Below, piece by piece: positions 1-11,000 of a stretch of DNA of 64,000 bases; the stretch's first letter is position 1, and each line of letters opens with the position of its first letter. The position numbers were made by a program, and so were the translations under genes. The notes under the pieces are model-generated. The model searched no databases and was not told where the DNA came from. It saw nothing but the letters and a program-made list of their open reading frames with translations. The DNA lies in NCBI GenBank assembly GCA_963576565.1, contig OY755047.1:25861171-25925170 (forward strand), given 5' to 3'. Origin of the DNA: Aspidapion aeneum (lineage: Eukaryota > Arthropoda > Insecta > Coleoptera > Brentidae).

Positions 1-66
1 ACAAAATCGACATGTCCGAGCGTTTTTCCCAATTCGCACTCTAAATACCCAATGTTCGTGAAACAC
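1..66. repeat. Tail of a foldback-associated repeat (copy at 43024-43110)
   Basis: The first bases closely match 43024-43110, with shared blocks such as CAAAATCGACRTGTCCGAGCG and GATGTTCGTGAAA-like sequence; this copy lacks a short internal piece. At 43 kb the block directly follows a foldback element with GCGAGGGGGACAC ends, so the rest of this copy probably lies left of the window. It sits in the first intron of the S1P lyase gene. Confidence 0.7.
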
Positions 67-107
67 CTGATATAAATTGATATAAAAATTAAGTGTTTGA
101 TACTTAC

Positions 108-255
108 CCTCATCCTGATTTAAAAAGTCATGTAACCAAACCAATAACAAAACGGAACCAGTAGTTAGGCTAACAATTTGCCAGGGCTCTTTTCCAGCCA
201 AACTACCGTTTATGGCTGTTCTTACGTACATCAGTTGATTTGTTACAATACTCAT
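108..255 (-). CDS. Sply: Sphingosine-1-phosphate lyase, first coding exon (partial gene)
   Basis: Reading the minus strand from the ATG at 255 gives 49 codons plus one base, ending at a strong donor (G|GTAAGT, donor G at 107). The peptide contains NGSLAGKEPWQIVSL followed by a hydrophobic segment (about residues 28-43, ending VLLLVWLHDF) and then NQDE. This matches the N-terminus of S1P lyases as I know it: a lumenal NG...KEPWQ motif, one membrane anchor, then a QDE/QPE-type stretch. The enzyme is a PLP-dependent ER-membrane lyase that cleaves sphingosine-1-phosphate to phosphoethanolamine and a long-chain aldehyde, the exit step of sphingolipid breakdown. The PLP domain must lie left of the window. 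The short exon makes the call less secure than a full gene would be. Confidence 0.82.
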
Positions 256-330
256 TGTGATCTAATATTATTTTTCCTAACAAAAGAATAAATTTAATTA
301 GTTTAGTTTATTACGAGACATGCCCAATCA
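256..330 (-). promoter_or_regulatory. 5' flank of S1P lyase: 5'UTR, promoter or UTR-intron acceptor
   Basis: Only about 75 bp separate the start codon from recognisable LINE 3' sequence. On the minus strand there are possible splice acceptors (TTGTTAG, ATATTAG) just before the ATG, so a non-coding first exon may lie farther right. No clear TATA or initiator is visible. Confidence 0.3.
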
Positions 331-1067
331 TAATCATCATCATTACAATTCAAAATTACATTATTACTTATTACTAATATTTTCACACCTACTAATGTTT
401 ACACATATACAATTTATTGCACTATATATTGTTATCTTACAGTTTTCTTAAATGATTTCTTAGGGACTTTTGAAATACTAAAAATATCACATAAAATTTT
501 ATTTGTGTTGGTCATCATTCTGGCAAGCCCAGTACATTGACCATACAATACTCGGTGAAAGTTCACATAAAAAGTCTATTTCTCTCTAGTATTCCTAGTA
601 GGGACATGAAAGTTCAGTCTGCTAAGAATTTCTGCACTGTCTACAAACCCGTGTATTATGCCAAACATAGTACATCAAAATTCTCCCTACGTCTAGCTAG
701 AGTTTGTATATTTAAATTTTGTTCAATGTCAGTGTATGATATTTCAGGATATTGAAGTTTTTCTTTGCATGCCATATAGCGAAGGAAAATTTTTTGTATG
801 GATTCTAATTGATCAATATATTTTGCATAATATGGAGTCCAGATAACAACACAGTTTTCCAAATGACTTCTAACTAATGAAACATATAAAGTTTTTGTTG
901 CAATTGTATTGTTAAATTCCCGTGTATTTCTTTTTACAAACCCCAACATCCTTCTAGGCTTACTACAGACTGCATGTATATGAGTTGAAAAGGACAGCTT
1001 AGTGTCAAAGAGCACCCCTAGATCTCGGATCAGATTGGTTTTTTCTACGGGTGTATCATCAAGGAAA
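330..1067 (-). mobile_element. Jockey/CR1-like LINE, 3' third (C-terminal reverse transcriptase region), decayed
   Basis: Minus-strand frame 1067-656 encodes the thumb and C-terminal part of a non-LTR reverse transcriptase: IRDLGVLFDTKLSFSTHI, then SKPRRMLGFVKRN, LVRSHLENCVVIWTPY and LARRRENFD. This order is typical of Jockey/CR1-type LINEs. The 3' end is an AT-rich tail with ATG/ATC triplets near 325-345. The peptide continues from the RT at 1809-2935 once the element at 1068-1808 is removed. The exact left border is uncertain. Confidence 0.8.
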
Positions 1068-1808
1068 TACTCTGCCAATATATGGGCCCCTAAGCTCACA
1101 CTAGGTACTATAGTTATAGTGTACGTGTGAGCTAATATAACTAAAAACTGAAATTTATTTTATTCAACTCTAGACTAAATTACCTTTTGTTTGATACCAC
1201 ACAAGCCATGTTTTGACTTAAACTCAAATTTTTGAAATCTACCCCCACCCTAAAAAAAACCAAAACGTAAATATATATTGTTTAACTCCGGACTCAAATT
1301 ACCTTTCGTTTGATATTGCACGCGCCATATTTCCACTTAAACTCTAATTTTTGCAATATACCCTCACCCTTTTTTTTAAATACATTAAAATGTATTTTGT
1401 TTAACTCCAGACTCAATTACCTTTCGTTTGATATCACACACGCCATATTTTCCCATAAACTCTAATTTTTGAAATCTACCCCCACCCTTTTATTTGGCTT
1501 GTGTTTGGTGGATTTTGTTCATTTTTAAATGGGACCATCTCGACCCAAGATTCAGCCTAGGTACCAAATTTTATTAAAATCGGCCAAGCGGTTTTTGAGT
1601 TATGCGCGTTGGTCGTTACAGACAGACATACAGACATACAGACAGACAGACATACAGACAGACAGACAGACGGCGCAACAAAATGTTTAAAAATCATCTG
1701 AAACGCAAAGATATATAAAAATTTTAGAAATCGGAGCAACTTTTTTTTTCTCGAAAAAATTAGTATCACCATACCTCACACTACTATAGTATAGTATATG
1801 TGTGAGCT
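1068..1808 (+). mobile_element. Helentron-like non-autonomous element (HINE-type), copy 1
   Basis: Starts TACTCTGCC, ends GTGAGCT. Each end carries a hairpin built from AGCTCACAC/GTGTGAGCT. The middle holds a short (GACA/GTCT) tract, preceded by a block with ATTAAAATCGGCCAAGCGG and GGTCGTTACAGACAGAC. It is inserted in the LINE reverse transcriptase and splits that frame. On the opposite strand it is flanked by T on both sides, as expected for insertion between two T's without target duplication. Subterminal inverted repeats, a GTCY microsatellite and a terminal hairpin match what is known of Helentron-associated elements (DINE-1/INE-1 type). Confidence 0.72.
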
Positions 1809-2935
1809 AATATGTGCTATAAGTGAAGTCATACTAAATTGCATGTGTTTGCATTTGCACCATGTATTAAGTCTACTTATGTCTTCTTGTATTTGGTGAA
1901 TTGTTACTTCTGGATTTTTGGGGTCTATTTTAAGATATAGCTTTAGATCGTCTGCAAATAATAGAAACCTAACAAAGTGAAAGCAACTAATGATATCATT
2001 TATAAATAAGCTAAAAAAGAGGGGTGCAAGATGTGCCCCTTGAGGGACGCCTGAGGTGATTTTAATTTCATCCGATTTTATACCTATAATGCTTACAAAT
2101 TGTATGCGATGGAATAAATAGGATTCTACCCAGGATAGAAGGTTTCCCTGTATTCCATACATATAGAGTTTTTTTACCAGTATAGCATGATCAACTTTGT
2201 CAAATGCCTTGGAGAAATCAGTATATTGCATCAACTACACACCGACTCTCCAAGGCATCCGACAAATATTCCCTATAAACCAGCAAGTTGCTCCTGGTGG
2301 AGCGGCCTTCAAGAAACCCATGTTGATTCGATGAAATTTCCCTACTAAATACAGGCCTGCGATAATCCCTCAACTAGAGATTCAAAAGTTTTAGCCATTA
2401 ATGACATTTTGCTAATAGGTCGGTAGTTAGTGACTATCTTCTTACCCCCACTATTTTTATAAACTGGAGTAACATTTGCGATTTTCCATCTCTCAGGAAA
2501 CACTCCCTGAGTTAAAGACATGTTGAAAAGGAGCCAAAGTGGTCCAGCGAGGGAAAAAGCACATTCCTTTAAAAACAGTGGAGGAATCTCATCAGGTCCA
2601 GCACCCTTAGAAAGGTCAATTGAGATAAGTTTCTCTATAGTATGTCACTAATTTTTATCTGAAATGAATCAATACAAATGGACTTATTTATGTTACAAGA
2701 TGTATAGCTATAATTATTTTCCCCCTGACTCATATACAGAAGAAAAGTGTTCTTTGAACATATTTTCTCGATAACACTCCTCTACATACATTATCTAAAT
2801 GATAATGAAAACATTCCTGAGACTGAAGTTTACATGCACGTCAATTCTGAAAACTTCTCATAATCAGATTCGAGATTTGATATTTTAAAGGCTTTATGAG
2901 CTTTATTCTTATTAGAAATACTACTACTACTATGT
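1809..2935 (-). mobile_element. Jockey/CR1-like LINE, reverse transcriptase core, decayed
   Basis: Minus-strand frame 2234-1776 carries the RT palm motifs: DFSKAFDKVDHAILVKKL, SGVPQGAHLAPLFFSLFIND and the catalytic LLFADDLKLYL. Upstream, up to about 2935, fragments of the fingers region can be read in other frames (the FLEGRST-type box near 2310-2330). Frameshifts and stops show that the copy is dead. The RTE-like LINE at 2936-4845 interrupts its upstream part, which resumes at 4846-5150. Confidence 0.8.
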
Positions 2936-4845
2936 CGGTTTAGAACGTTTTTCTACGTTGTCCGACGCCTATTCTCCACCTCCTTCGATCCTGACAATCA
3001 TCCTCTGTCAGATTTTTTTGACTCATTGATCTTTGGATTGACTCTTGCCATTCTAGTTTAGGACGCCCTCTTTTTTTGCGCCCTATTGGTTGCCATTCTA
3101 GGACCTGCTTTAGTAATCTTTCGTCGTTCATTTGTTGTACATGGCCGTACCATATCAGTTGCCTATTAGTGATGTCATCCGTTAGGCTTCCCTCGATTCC
3201 CATTCTTTCTTTTATGATATCATTTCCTATGTGATCTATTCTAGATATTCTTATTCATCTTCTTATTGCATCCATTTCGACACTTTCCATTTTTGTTTTG
3301 TATTTTTCTGTTACGCGACAAGTCTCTATTCCATACAACAGCGTGCTTTTGACCACTGTTTCATATATGTTAAATTTTACATTCTTTTTTATCTCTCTGC
3401 TCCATAAAATACTGTTAAGACATCCAATAACTTTTTTTGCTTTTACTATTCTTCTTCGTTCATTTTCTAGTACTAACTCACTGGATTCGTTTCCAATGCA
3501 TAAGTACTGTGTCTTGTCCACATTCACTGTTAATCCCCAATTTTGGTATTCTTCTGTTAACTTTCTCATCATATACTCCATGTCTTCTTTATCATTAGCC
3601 ACAATTACTTGGTCGTCAGCAACCTGTAGTGTGTATATGGTAAATCGGTCGTTAAGTTGTATTCCCATGCCGTGCACTTTACGTTTCCAGTTTTTTAGAG
3701 CTACTGCGATATATATTTTAAAAAGAGTTGGAGAGATACAACATCCCTGTCTTAAGCCTTTGTAACCAGGAATTCTTTTGAAAGTCCTTGACCCTTTGTA
3801 TAGTTATTTTATCGCTTTTATGTATGTATGATTGATATTAGTTTGCTCTAACACTGTCCATAATTTTTCTACTGGAACGGTATCATATGCTTTTTGTAGG
3901 TCCACAAAGGTAACATGAGTCTCTATGTTTATGGCGCTCCTTTTCATTGTTTAAGACAAAAAACATTATCACTACAAGATCTGCCTGCGCGAAACCCACT
4001 TTGCTCTTCTTCTTCTTCTTGTTCATGAAAATCATTCTCTATTAGATCTCTAAGAATCCTACTGTACAATCTACTTAGAGTACTGGTTACTGAAATTCCT
4101 CTATAATTGTTGCAATCCAGCTTGTTTCCTTTTTTATGTATTGAGGATATGAATGCAATTTTCCAATCATTAGGTACTGGATGTCCGTTTATGCATTGAT
4201 TAATAATATGTGAGATTTTCGAGTAGTTTTTCTGATCGATATTTGAGCAAATCAGCATATATTCCCCCAGGTCCGCTAGCTTTTCCGGATTTAAGCTTTT
4301 TAATATTATTCTTTATCATTTCTTTTTCGATGATTACTGCCTCTCCATGTACTTGTATGTCTCTCCTCGGAGAGGCTGCCAGATATTCGGGTCTCGTCTC
4401 CTGCAGCAGTCCCTTGTAGTGTTCTGTCCATTGTTCTGGTTTGATTATCTGGATGTTTACTTTTTCTTTTGTTGGGTTTTTTACTGTAGAAATGAATTTC
4501 CATACTTCAGAACTCTGCCTACCTCCTATGTGTGTATTTATGTCGTGGCACATATCATTTTTTTCTGTGCGTATCAAATTTCTTAGCTGTCTTCTGGTTT
4601 CCCTCTAGATTTCTAGGTCTCTTTGTTCTTTAGTACTGAGCCATTTCAAGTATGTGCGTTTTTTCTTTTTGACCATTTCCTGTATTTTATCGGTCCACCA
4701 CATCTTCCTGTTATTTCTATTATCTTGGTATCCAACAGCTTCGTTGCTTGCTTCCTTCAAGCTTTTTATTATGTTTGTATATATCTCCTCAAATGAGTGA
4801 TTTGTGTTTATTAATTTTTCATCTAATCGGTTCTGATACAATCTT
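2936..4845 (-). mobile_element. RTE-like LINE fragment inserted into the Jockey/CR1-like LINE, decayed
   Basis: Successive minus-strand fragments read in LINE order: a linker with MWWTDKIQEMVKKKKRTYLKW (4841-4605), an RT start with KLKSGKASGPGGIYADLL (4577-4200), PNDWKIAFISSIHKKG and NNYRGISVT (4258-3944), the YADD-region remnant QVADDQVIVANDKEDMEYM, CRVTEKYKTKMESVEMDAIRR (3677-3255), and a C-terminal LIWYGHVQQMNDERL followed by GRPKLEW (3203-2940). The C-terminal W-GH-R signature is typical of RTE/BovB-like LINEs. Many frameshifts; non-functional. Borders are approximate. Confidence 0.82.
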
Positions 4846-5150
4846 TGAGTACTTTCGATTTATAATTAGAAATATTCAATTTTAAATCCTGATCAAACCA
4901 AGTTGGAAAAGTACACTTGTTTATTTTTGACCGAACTTTCAGAACATAAAGATCAAAACAAGAACCCAAAATTGAATGAAATACCTCCAAACTAGAATCC
5001 ACATTTGCACTAAATATTTTGCTCCACTCAATATCTAAGAGGTAGTTGGTAACAGATTGAAAATCACAATTTTTAAAATCATACCAGAAAGTTTCTGTAT
5101 AATCTGTCTTATTATCCTTGTTCTCGCTTAAAGTGGTGACTATCACACAA
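4846..5150 (-). mobile_element. Jockey/CR1-like LINE, endonuclease-RT linker, decayed 5' piece
   Basis: Minus-strand frame 5146-4823 encodes FWYDFKNCDFQSVTNYL, a stretch ending in SKINKCTFPTWFDQDLK, then NYKSK. The PTWFDQDLK box is the usual linker just before the RT in Jockey/CR1-type ORF2. It continues logically at 2935-1809 after removal of the RTE-like insertion. No endonuclease is readable to the right of 5150, so the copy is 5'-truncated or degraded there. Confidence 0.65.
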
Positions 5151-5481
5151 GCAATTATGAGTATGTACTTCTAAAAATAACTATCCCTGTCTAGGGCCAC
5201 AGATTACAGAATATAATGTTAAGAGCTTAGAGTTATAAAAAAGTCTAAAGCAACAAGCAGAAGGTAAGCATCATATTTTTAAATCATACAGGTGCTTAAA
5301 ACCCAAGGGACTAACAACTGACACAAAATTTGTATATGTATTGCCAGTAATACCATGCTAATTTATTTGGGTAAGGCTATAAGTTATTTCCCCCTGATTA
5401 AAGCACTATTACTCTAACAGGTGCTGTGCATAAAACAATTTGGTGTATTTTTAGTAACTATCTATATCCAATTCTCTCATA
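5151..5481. other. AT-rich gap, no gene recognised
   Basis: No reading frame, RNA gene or repeat border is convincing here. It lies between the LINE 5' remnant and the foldback at 5482. Confidence 0.5.
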
Positions 5482-6542
5482 TACCAGGTGGGCCAAAAAA
5501 AACCGGACAGTTTTTTTTTCTTTATAACTTTTAAACCATACCATCGGTTTTAATGGGACAAACTGCACTTGACAGCGAATTAATCAGAGTTTTTACTAAA
5601 TATATTTTTTTGCCATCTGAAAATCCACGATGGCGGACGAAATTAAATTGTACCCTTCAAAGATGCTCGTTTATTCTTGTGTTACAAACATGTTTTAATT
5701 ATTTATTTAAATCTGTAAAAAGCTGCATTCTTGCCATGCACAATAAGGTACGAATCAGCAAAGTCGGTTCGATGGCGGACAGAATCATACTTGATCCTCA
5801 AAATGGCGTGTTTATTCTGATTTTCTGAAAATGTTTTAGTTTTTTTTATCTATAGAAAAGCACTACATTTCTCCCGCTTAACAAGGTACAAAGTAGTAAA
5901 ATCAGTTAAGTGGTTCTCACAAAATCTGATTTTGTTTTAACCATTGTTTTACAAATTATGTGATTGCCTTGATAATCCTGTCTGCATTCAGTTCTTTATA
6001 AATTCATTATTACTGAGCCGATTTCAATGAAATAAAAAACATCATGGCACAAACTTATTGATCTTTAAAGTTTGCACCATGATGTTTTTTAATTCACCAA
6101 AATCGGTTCAGTAATAATGAATTTATCAAGAAATGAATGCAGACAGGATTGGCAATGCAATCATATAATTTGTAAAACAATGGCTAAAACAAAATCCGAT
6201 TTGTGTTTAGTAACAATGGTTGAAACAAAAATATTTTTTTTAGAACCACTTAACTGATTTTGCTGATTCATACCTTGCTGTGTGTGGCAAGAATGCAGCT
6301 TTTTCACTAATTTAAAAAAATAATTAAGATGTTTGCAACACAAGAATAAACAAGCATCTTTGAAAGGTACATTTTAATTTCGTCCGCCATCTTGGATTCT
6401 CAGATGGCAGACAAAAAAATATATTTAGTCGAAACTCTGATTAACTATCTATGAAGTGCAGTTTGTCACATTAAAATCGATTGTACAGTTAAAAAGTTAT
6501 AATGAAACAAAAATTGTCCAGTTTTTTTTGGCCCACCCGGTA
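5482..6542. mobile_element. Long foldback DNA element with TACC(A/G)GGTGGGCC ends
   Basis: Ends are TACCAGGTGGGCC and GGCCCACCCGGTA, flanked by TA at 5480-5481 and 6543-6544. The two halves are nearly complete reverse complements over about 0.5 kb. The turn is at about 6030-6080, where AAACATCATGG pairs with CCATGATGTTTT. No transposase is visible. A diverged copy begins at 41857. The TA duplication suggests mobilisation by a Tc1/mariner-type transposase; that is inference. Confidence 0.82.
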
Positions 6543-6956
6543 TACCTTTTATGCACAAAGGAGTCAGCTCTGATATGTTTTTACTCAGTTTTTAGGAAAT
6601 TAAATGCGTAAAGCTTAAGTCAAATAAACTGTTTTTTGACCTAAATCTTTTTTCGAATTTATAAAAATATTTCTCACATACCAGTAATAATAAAAAGGCA
6701 TGCATACATTTAAGTTTAAAAATAACTCTTATTTCTTTGTAACCTTTGCACCTTGCTTTGAACTTATAACAACACCTTAACACCAATCTTAATTCTAAAA
6801 GGTGGCATTCCACTTGACACTGAGTCGATAAGATAAAAAAGATATTGTAACATTTATTTAATTTGTTTAAACATTTCTTTTGTTTACCTTTTAAGAATAG
6901 GTTATGTGGTAATTAACAGCTGACCCATGGCTAAAAGGCTTTGCAATCTCTGTGAA
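6543..6956. other. Spacer between foldback and Harbinger element, no gene recognised
   Basis: AT-rich, with no conserved peptide on either strand and no clear repeat border. Confidence 0.45.
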
Positions 6957-7236
6957 TAAAGGAGAGTTTACACATGCATGGATTTGCTGGCGCCAATAAA
7001 AACTGGCGCGCCAGTAAGTTAAATTTGCAAGTGTAAACACCGACTTGCACACAAGTTATTTTTTTGCATGCATGTATCAAAAAAGTCTGCAGCTGACTGA
7101 ATTTGCTGGCGCCAGTGTGTAAACAAGTGCTTGCACGTCGGCTCGCCAGTTTTAAGTTCATTATTTTGCATTATTTTTTATTTTCATTGTGTTTGAGCTT
7201 AAAAATTTTGTTTATTTTTGTTTTTATAGCTTAATA

Positions 7237-7560
7237 TGGCTAAAAAAAGTAGTCAGCAGAACCGACCATACAGTTTCTTGAAGGCTATGAATGTTTTCCT
7301 TGTTTATGGGATGTACACAGTAGTTCGTATAAAAACAAAGATAGTCGAGATAATGCTTCCCAAAAAATTAGTAAAATAATGACTATTGAGGGCTTTGAAG
7401 TGGCAGAAGTAAAAGCAAAAATATGATCCATAAGAAACACATATGCTTTGGAATTGACAAAAATTAAAAAAAGCCAACGTTCCGGAGCCGGTGCAAATGA
7501 AGTATACACCCCAAAAGTACCATGGTTTAAAGTAGCAGACCGAATTTTAAAGAATGTTGT
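7237..7560 (+). pseudogene. MADF/Myb-like accessory protein of the Harbinger element, broken
   Basis: After a start ATG at 7237 the frame must shift near 7275. The second frame then reads FLEGYECFPCLWDVHSSSYK, DNASQKISKI, VAEVKAKI, a stop at 7424-7426, SIRNTYALELTKIKKSQRSG and YTPKVPWFKVADRIL. This is a recognisable MADF domain (aromatic-rich helix 1, R-x-x-Y helix 2, final W-F). In PIF/Harbinger elements this second protein binds DNA and brings the transposase to the ends. The frameshift and internal stop make it a pseudogene. Confidence 0.8.
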
Positions 7561-7837
7561 TTAAATAAGAGAAACTCTAGAAGAATATCAAAATGTTGCT
7601 TTGTCATTCGAAGATGGTTTTTATAGCTCGTAGGATCTTCTGCTGCAAGTTCTACTAAAAGTTTTTCGGAAGCACCCAAACTAGATCGACTAGCAATCCA
7701 TGCTTTAACCCATGCAGATACGGCCTTTTCGTTGTTCCTTTTCCTGAATCTCTTTTATTTTTTTTTTTCAATAAAAGTTTAGCGACTATTTTGCAGGCTT
7801 CCGAGAGTTCAGCCGACATATCGCGTATCGTGTACAC
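7540..7837 (-). pseudogene. Harbinger transposase, N-terminal fragment, frameshifted
   Basis: From the ATG at 7837 (MYTIRDMSAELSEACKIVAK...) the frame shifts after KRDSGK. It then reads WVKAWIASRSSLGASEKLL, VELAAEDPTSYKNHLRM and HFDIL. The W-V-x-x-W-I-x-x-R and EDP-x-x-[YF]-x-N-x-[LF]-R-M boxes are typical of the N-terminus of PIF/Harbinger DDE transposases. The catalytic domain has been deleted. Confidence 0.78.
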
Positions 7838-7966
7838 TTTAAAAATGAAACTGGCGTGCCAGTCTTTTTAATTTTCGCACAATAGTGTAAACCTTTACTG
7901 GCGTGCAAATAGAACTGGCGCGAACACTGGCGCCACTAAATTCATGCATGTGTAAACCCACTATAA

Positions 7967-8057
7967 CTCACAGTACACGGACCGCCGAATAACTTCTCGA
8001 TTGTTTTCTAACCTCAAAATATATGCATGTTTTTTTATTATTTTAAAAATAAAAATA
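7967..8057 (+). promoter_or_regulatory. UTP15 5'UTR and probable core promoter
   Basis: These 91 bp between the Harbinger target duplication and the UTP15 ATG are the only non-transposon sequence upstream. They include a GC-richer patch (CACGGACCGCCGAATAAC). Transcription must start here or within the Harbinger element. No TATA box is obvious. Confidence 0.4.
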
Positions 8058-11000
8058 ATGACTTCATTTAAAAAGTTAAATACGAAAATTTATGAAAAGA
8101 GGGGCCCTGAAATAACTCCTGACTTCATTTACTGGAAAAAGTTACAGGTATATAATAGCTCATTTTTAAGGCAAATCTCGAGGAAATTTCCTAAATTCTC
8201 TTTTTCATGTCCATGTTAGAGCTTAAAAAATTCAACAAACTTTTTTCTATCCTGAGTTTTATTCAGAGTCTAGCCCTAAATCAATTATTTTTTTTTAGCC
8301 TCCAGTTCTTATAAAAGAATTTGGGCCCATTGACTATATTGATTTTTCCCCTATCGAACCACATTATTTTGCAGTAACCTGTTCAGTAAGAGTACAAGTC
8401 TACAACCCCATAACCAAGCTAGTAACCAAAAATTTGTCAAGGTTCAGAGAAAATGCTTATGGAGCAATTTTCAGAAGCGATGGCTCTCTTATTTGTGCAG
8501 GTGGGGAGGAGAAAAATGTCAAATTGTTTGATGTTGGCACTAAAAGTATGTTAAGGTTAGTAATGCAGTATTCAAACTCATTTTTTTCAGATCAAAAAAT
8601 ATTTTAGATCTCCACCAAGAACATTTTGATTTTTCTGTTTTTGGTATAGTTACAAGCTTTCTGTTTAACAAAAAAAATTTGTCCCCTTAATGCTTGTTTT
8701 AATTTATCTGTAAATTTAAGGCCTCAAATTCAAATGAGTTGAATTAGGGGGTTTTGGACATAATTTATAATTTGGAACAGTGAATTAATAAAAAAGTTAT
8801 CTAGGATGGGGAAAAATCTGCTTAAACAGCTTTACAATTGGCGGCACTCAGAAGCTCTCTTCAGTTAAAATCGAGAAAAATATCTCTTTATTTTCCGAGT
8901 ATTTTCCAACCTATAATAAGTTTTATATGAACTTAATTTGTCTTATAAAAATATTTGTCTCTGACTTTTACAGAAATAAAATTGGTTAAATGGTCATGTT
9001 GCCAATTTTTTCCATTTAAAAAAAAGTCAAAAAATTAGAGCAGATGGTAAATAAAATTATTTAAGTGGACACCTAGAAATTCAATTCAACATATGCCTTT
9101 AAAGTTATATGTTCACAGAGCTATCAGGTACTTCAAGTACAGTACTTGAAAATGTACTTCAAGTACTTACAAGTACTTTAAGTACTGTACTTGAAGTACT
9201 TTCATAATGTACTTGTGACAGCTCTGTATGTTCAGGGTGTTTCCATTTATTTCAACCTACTGGGTCTACTGCTCTTATTATAATAGATAGGAATAAAGAT
9301 GAAATGCAAAAGTTGTACAGCTTATTTCAAACCATCAGGAAATGTTATCTCACAAAACAAATATATATTGCCTCATATATTGCAGAATATTGCAAAGGTT
9401 TAAAAAAAATACAAACATGTTAAATCTTTAATACTTATTGTCCAGCCAGCACATAAGAGATGGCTTCAATTAGCACTATCTTTCTCTGCCCAGTGGCATG
9501 CTATAATACTACAAAGGGCTTAGGCTTTTTTGCTGGATACCTTATTTTTCTTAAACAGAAATTTTTAAAACTTTTAGTATTATATTATATAGGTACCTAC
9601 CCTTTTCATTAGGTAGGTGTGTACGAATCTAGAAACCTAAAAAAATACCAATTGACTTTCTAAAAATTGCAAAAATCCAAAATCATTTATTATATCTTCA
9701 AAATTGAACCTCCACACAGTTTTATTAAAAAATTAAAAAAGAGTATATGATGCCTATATAGAATATTGCAAAGGTTTAAAAAAATACAAACATGTTAAAT
9801 CTTTAATACTTATTGTCCAGCCAGCACATAAGAGATGGCTTCAATTAGCACTATCTTCCTCTGCCCAGTGGCATGCTATAATACTAAAAAGGACTTAGGC
9901 TTTTTTGCTGGAAAACTCCATACCTTATTTTTCTTAAAAAGAAATTTTCAAAACTTTTAGTATTATATTATATAGGTACCTACCCTTTTCATTAGGTAGG
10001 TGTGTATGAATCTAGAAACCTAAAAAAATACCAATTGACTTTCTAAAAATTGCAAAAATCCAAAATCATTATATCTTCAAAATTGGGCCTCCACACAGTT
10101 TTATTAAAAAATTAAATGCCTGTTTCCTTTTTTTGGTATAGAATGTGTGTGAATTGTAAAATGGCCAGATTCACATTGAGCCAGTGGTAACAATAGAAAC
10201 CCAATAAAAGGGTGGGAATTATGAAAGAGCTGGAGGCTATTTGGTTAAACGTACCAGACGAGTACCGTCTTTTCTGAAACTACCCTTAACTGGACGTGAA
10301 CCTCTGACAACAGGACGGAGCACTGCATGACATGGGCATAAATATTTTGTAGTATGTTGGCAACAACACCCTCTGCAGCTGAGGAATTACCTCTTTCCGT
10401 TTTAATGCGAAGACTAAATACTTCAGTCGTATTTACAACATATTTTATTCAGTGGGACTGCTGTGTTTTATTTTTATTGTTCAGTTGGGTGGTAATAGAT
10501 TTCTTTGAAATAGCGCCTAGTAAAAACTTAGTTTACATGAAAAAAGTTGTTAATGTTTTGGAGAAGGAACATATATCAGCACCAAGGGGTGATCAGCTGA
10601 ACCAAATTTGTAAACCGTCCTACAGGACTTTAATAAATTTTTGGTCCTGTAGTGTCCTGTATAGTCCTGTACATGTCCTGTACAAGTGCTGTATATGTCC
10701 TGTATAGTCCTGCCTGTGAGGTCCTGTATAGTCCTGTGGCTAAAAAGGCGGCCACAAAAAAATTTGTGACCAAAAAAAAAATTATGTCTTAACTCTCGTT
10801 TTTCTTAGAGAGCCCATTTGCCTTTGCCGACCTTAGTATTTAATCATGCTTAGGGCACCCCTTAGGCGCCAGTACCCTCGGGGTCCTGTATAGTCCTGTG
10901 GAATCCTGTGGAAGTCCTGTGGGGTCCTGTGGAAGTCCTGTATGGTCCTGTGGAAGTCCTGTATGGTCCTGTGGAAGTCCTGTGGGGTCCTGTAGAAAAA

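Larger units (their letters stand above)
6960..7963. mobile_element. PIF/Harbinger-type DNA transposon, internally deleted
   Basis: The ends share GTTTACACATGCATG in inverted orientation and are flanked by the 3-bp duplication TAA (6957-6959, 7964-7966), the hallmark of PIF/Harbinger. Both subterminal regions contain repeated CTGGCGC(G)CCAG palindromes. Inside, a MADF-type reading frame (plus strand) and the start of a Harbinger transposase (minus strand) converge, and both are broken. Two genes of this kind are the normal content of PIF/Harbinger elements. The right end lies only 94 bp before the UTP15 start codon. Confidence 0.88.

Noticed and set aside
9116..9226. CRISPR-like or satellite interpretation of the GTACTT repeats (also the GTCCTGT array)
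   Set aside because: No regular repeat-spacer structure, eukaryotic context, and exact hAT-type 8-bp target duplications.
10354..10707. Open frame of 117 codons in UTP15 intron 2
   Set aside because: It runs into the hAT element at 10583 and its last third is translated GTCCTGT repeat; the first part has no recognisable motif.
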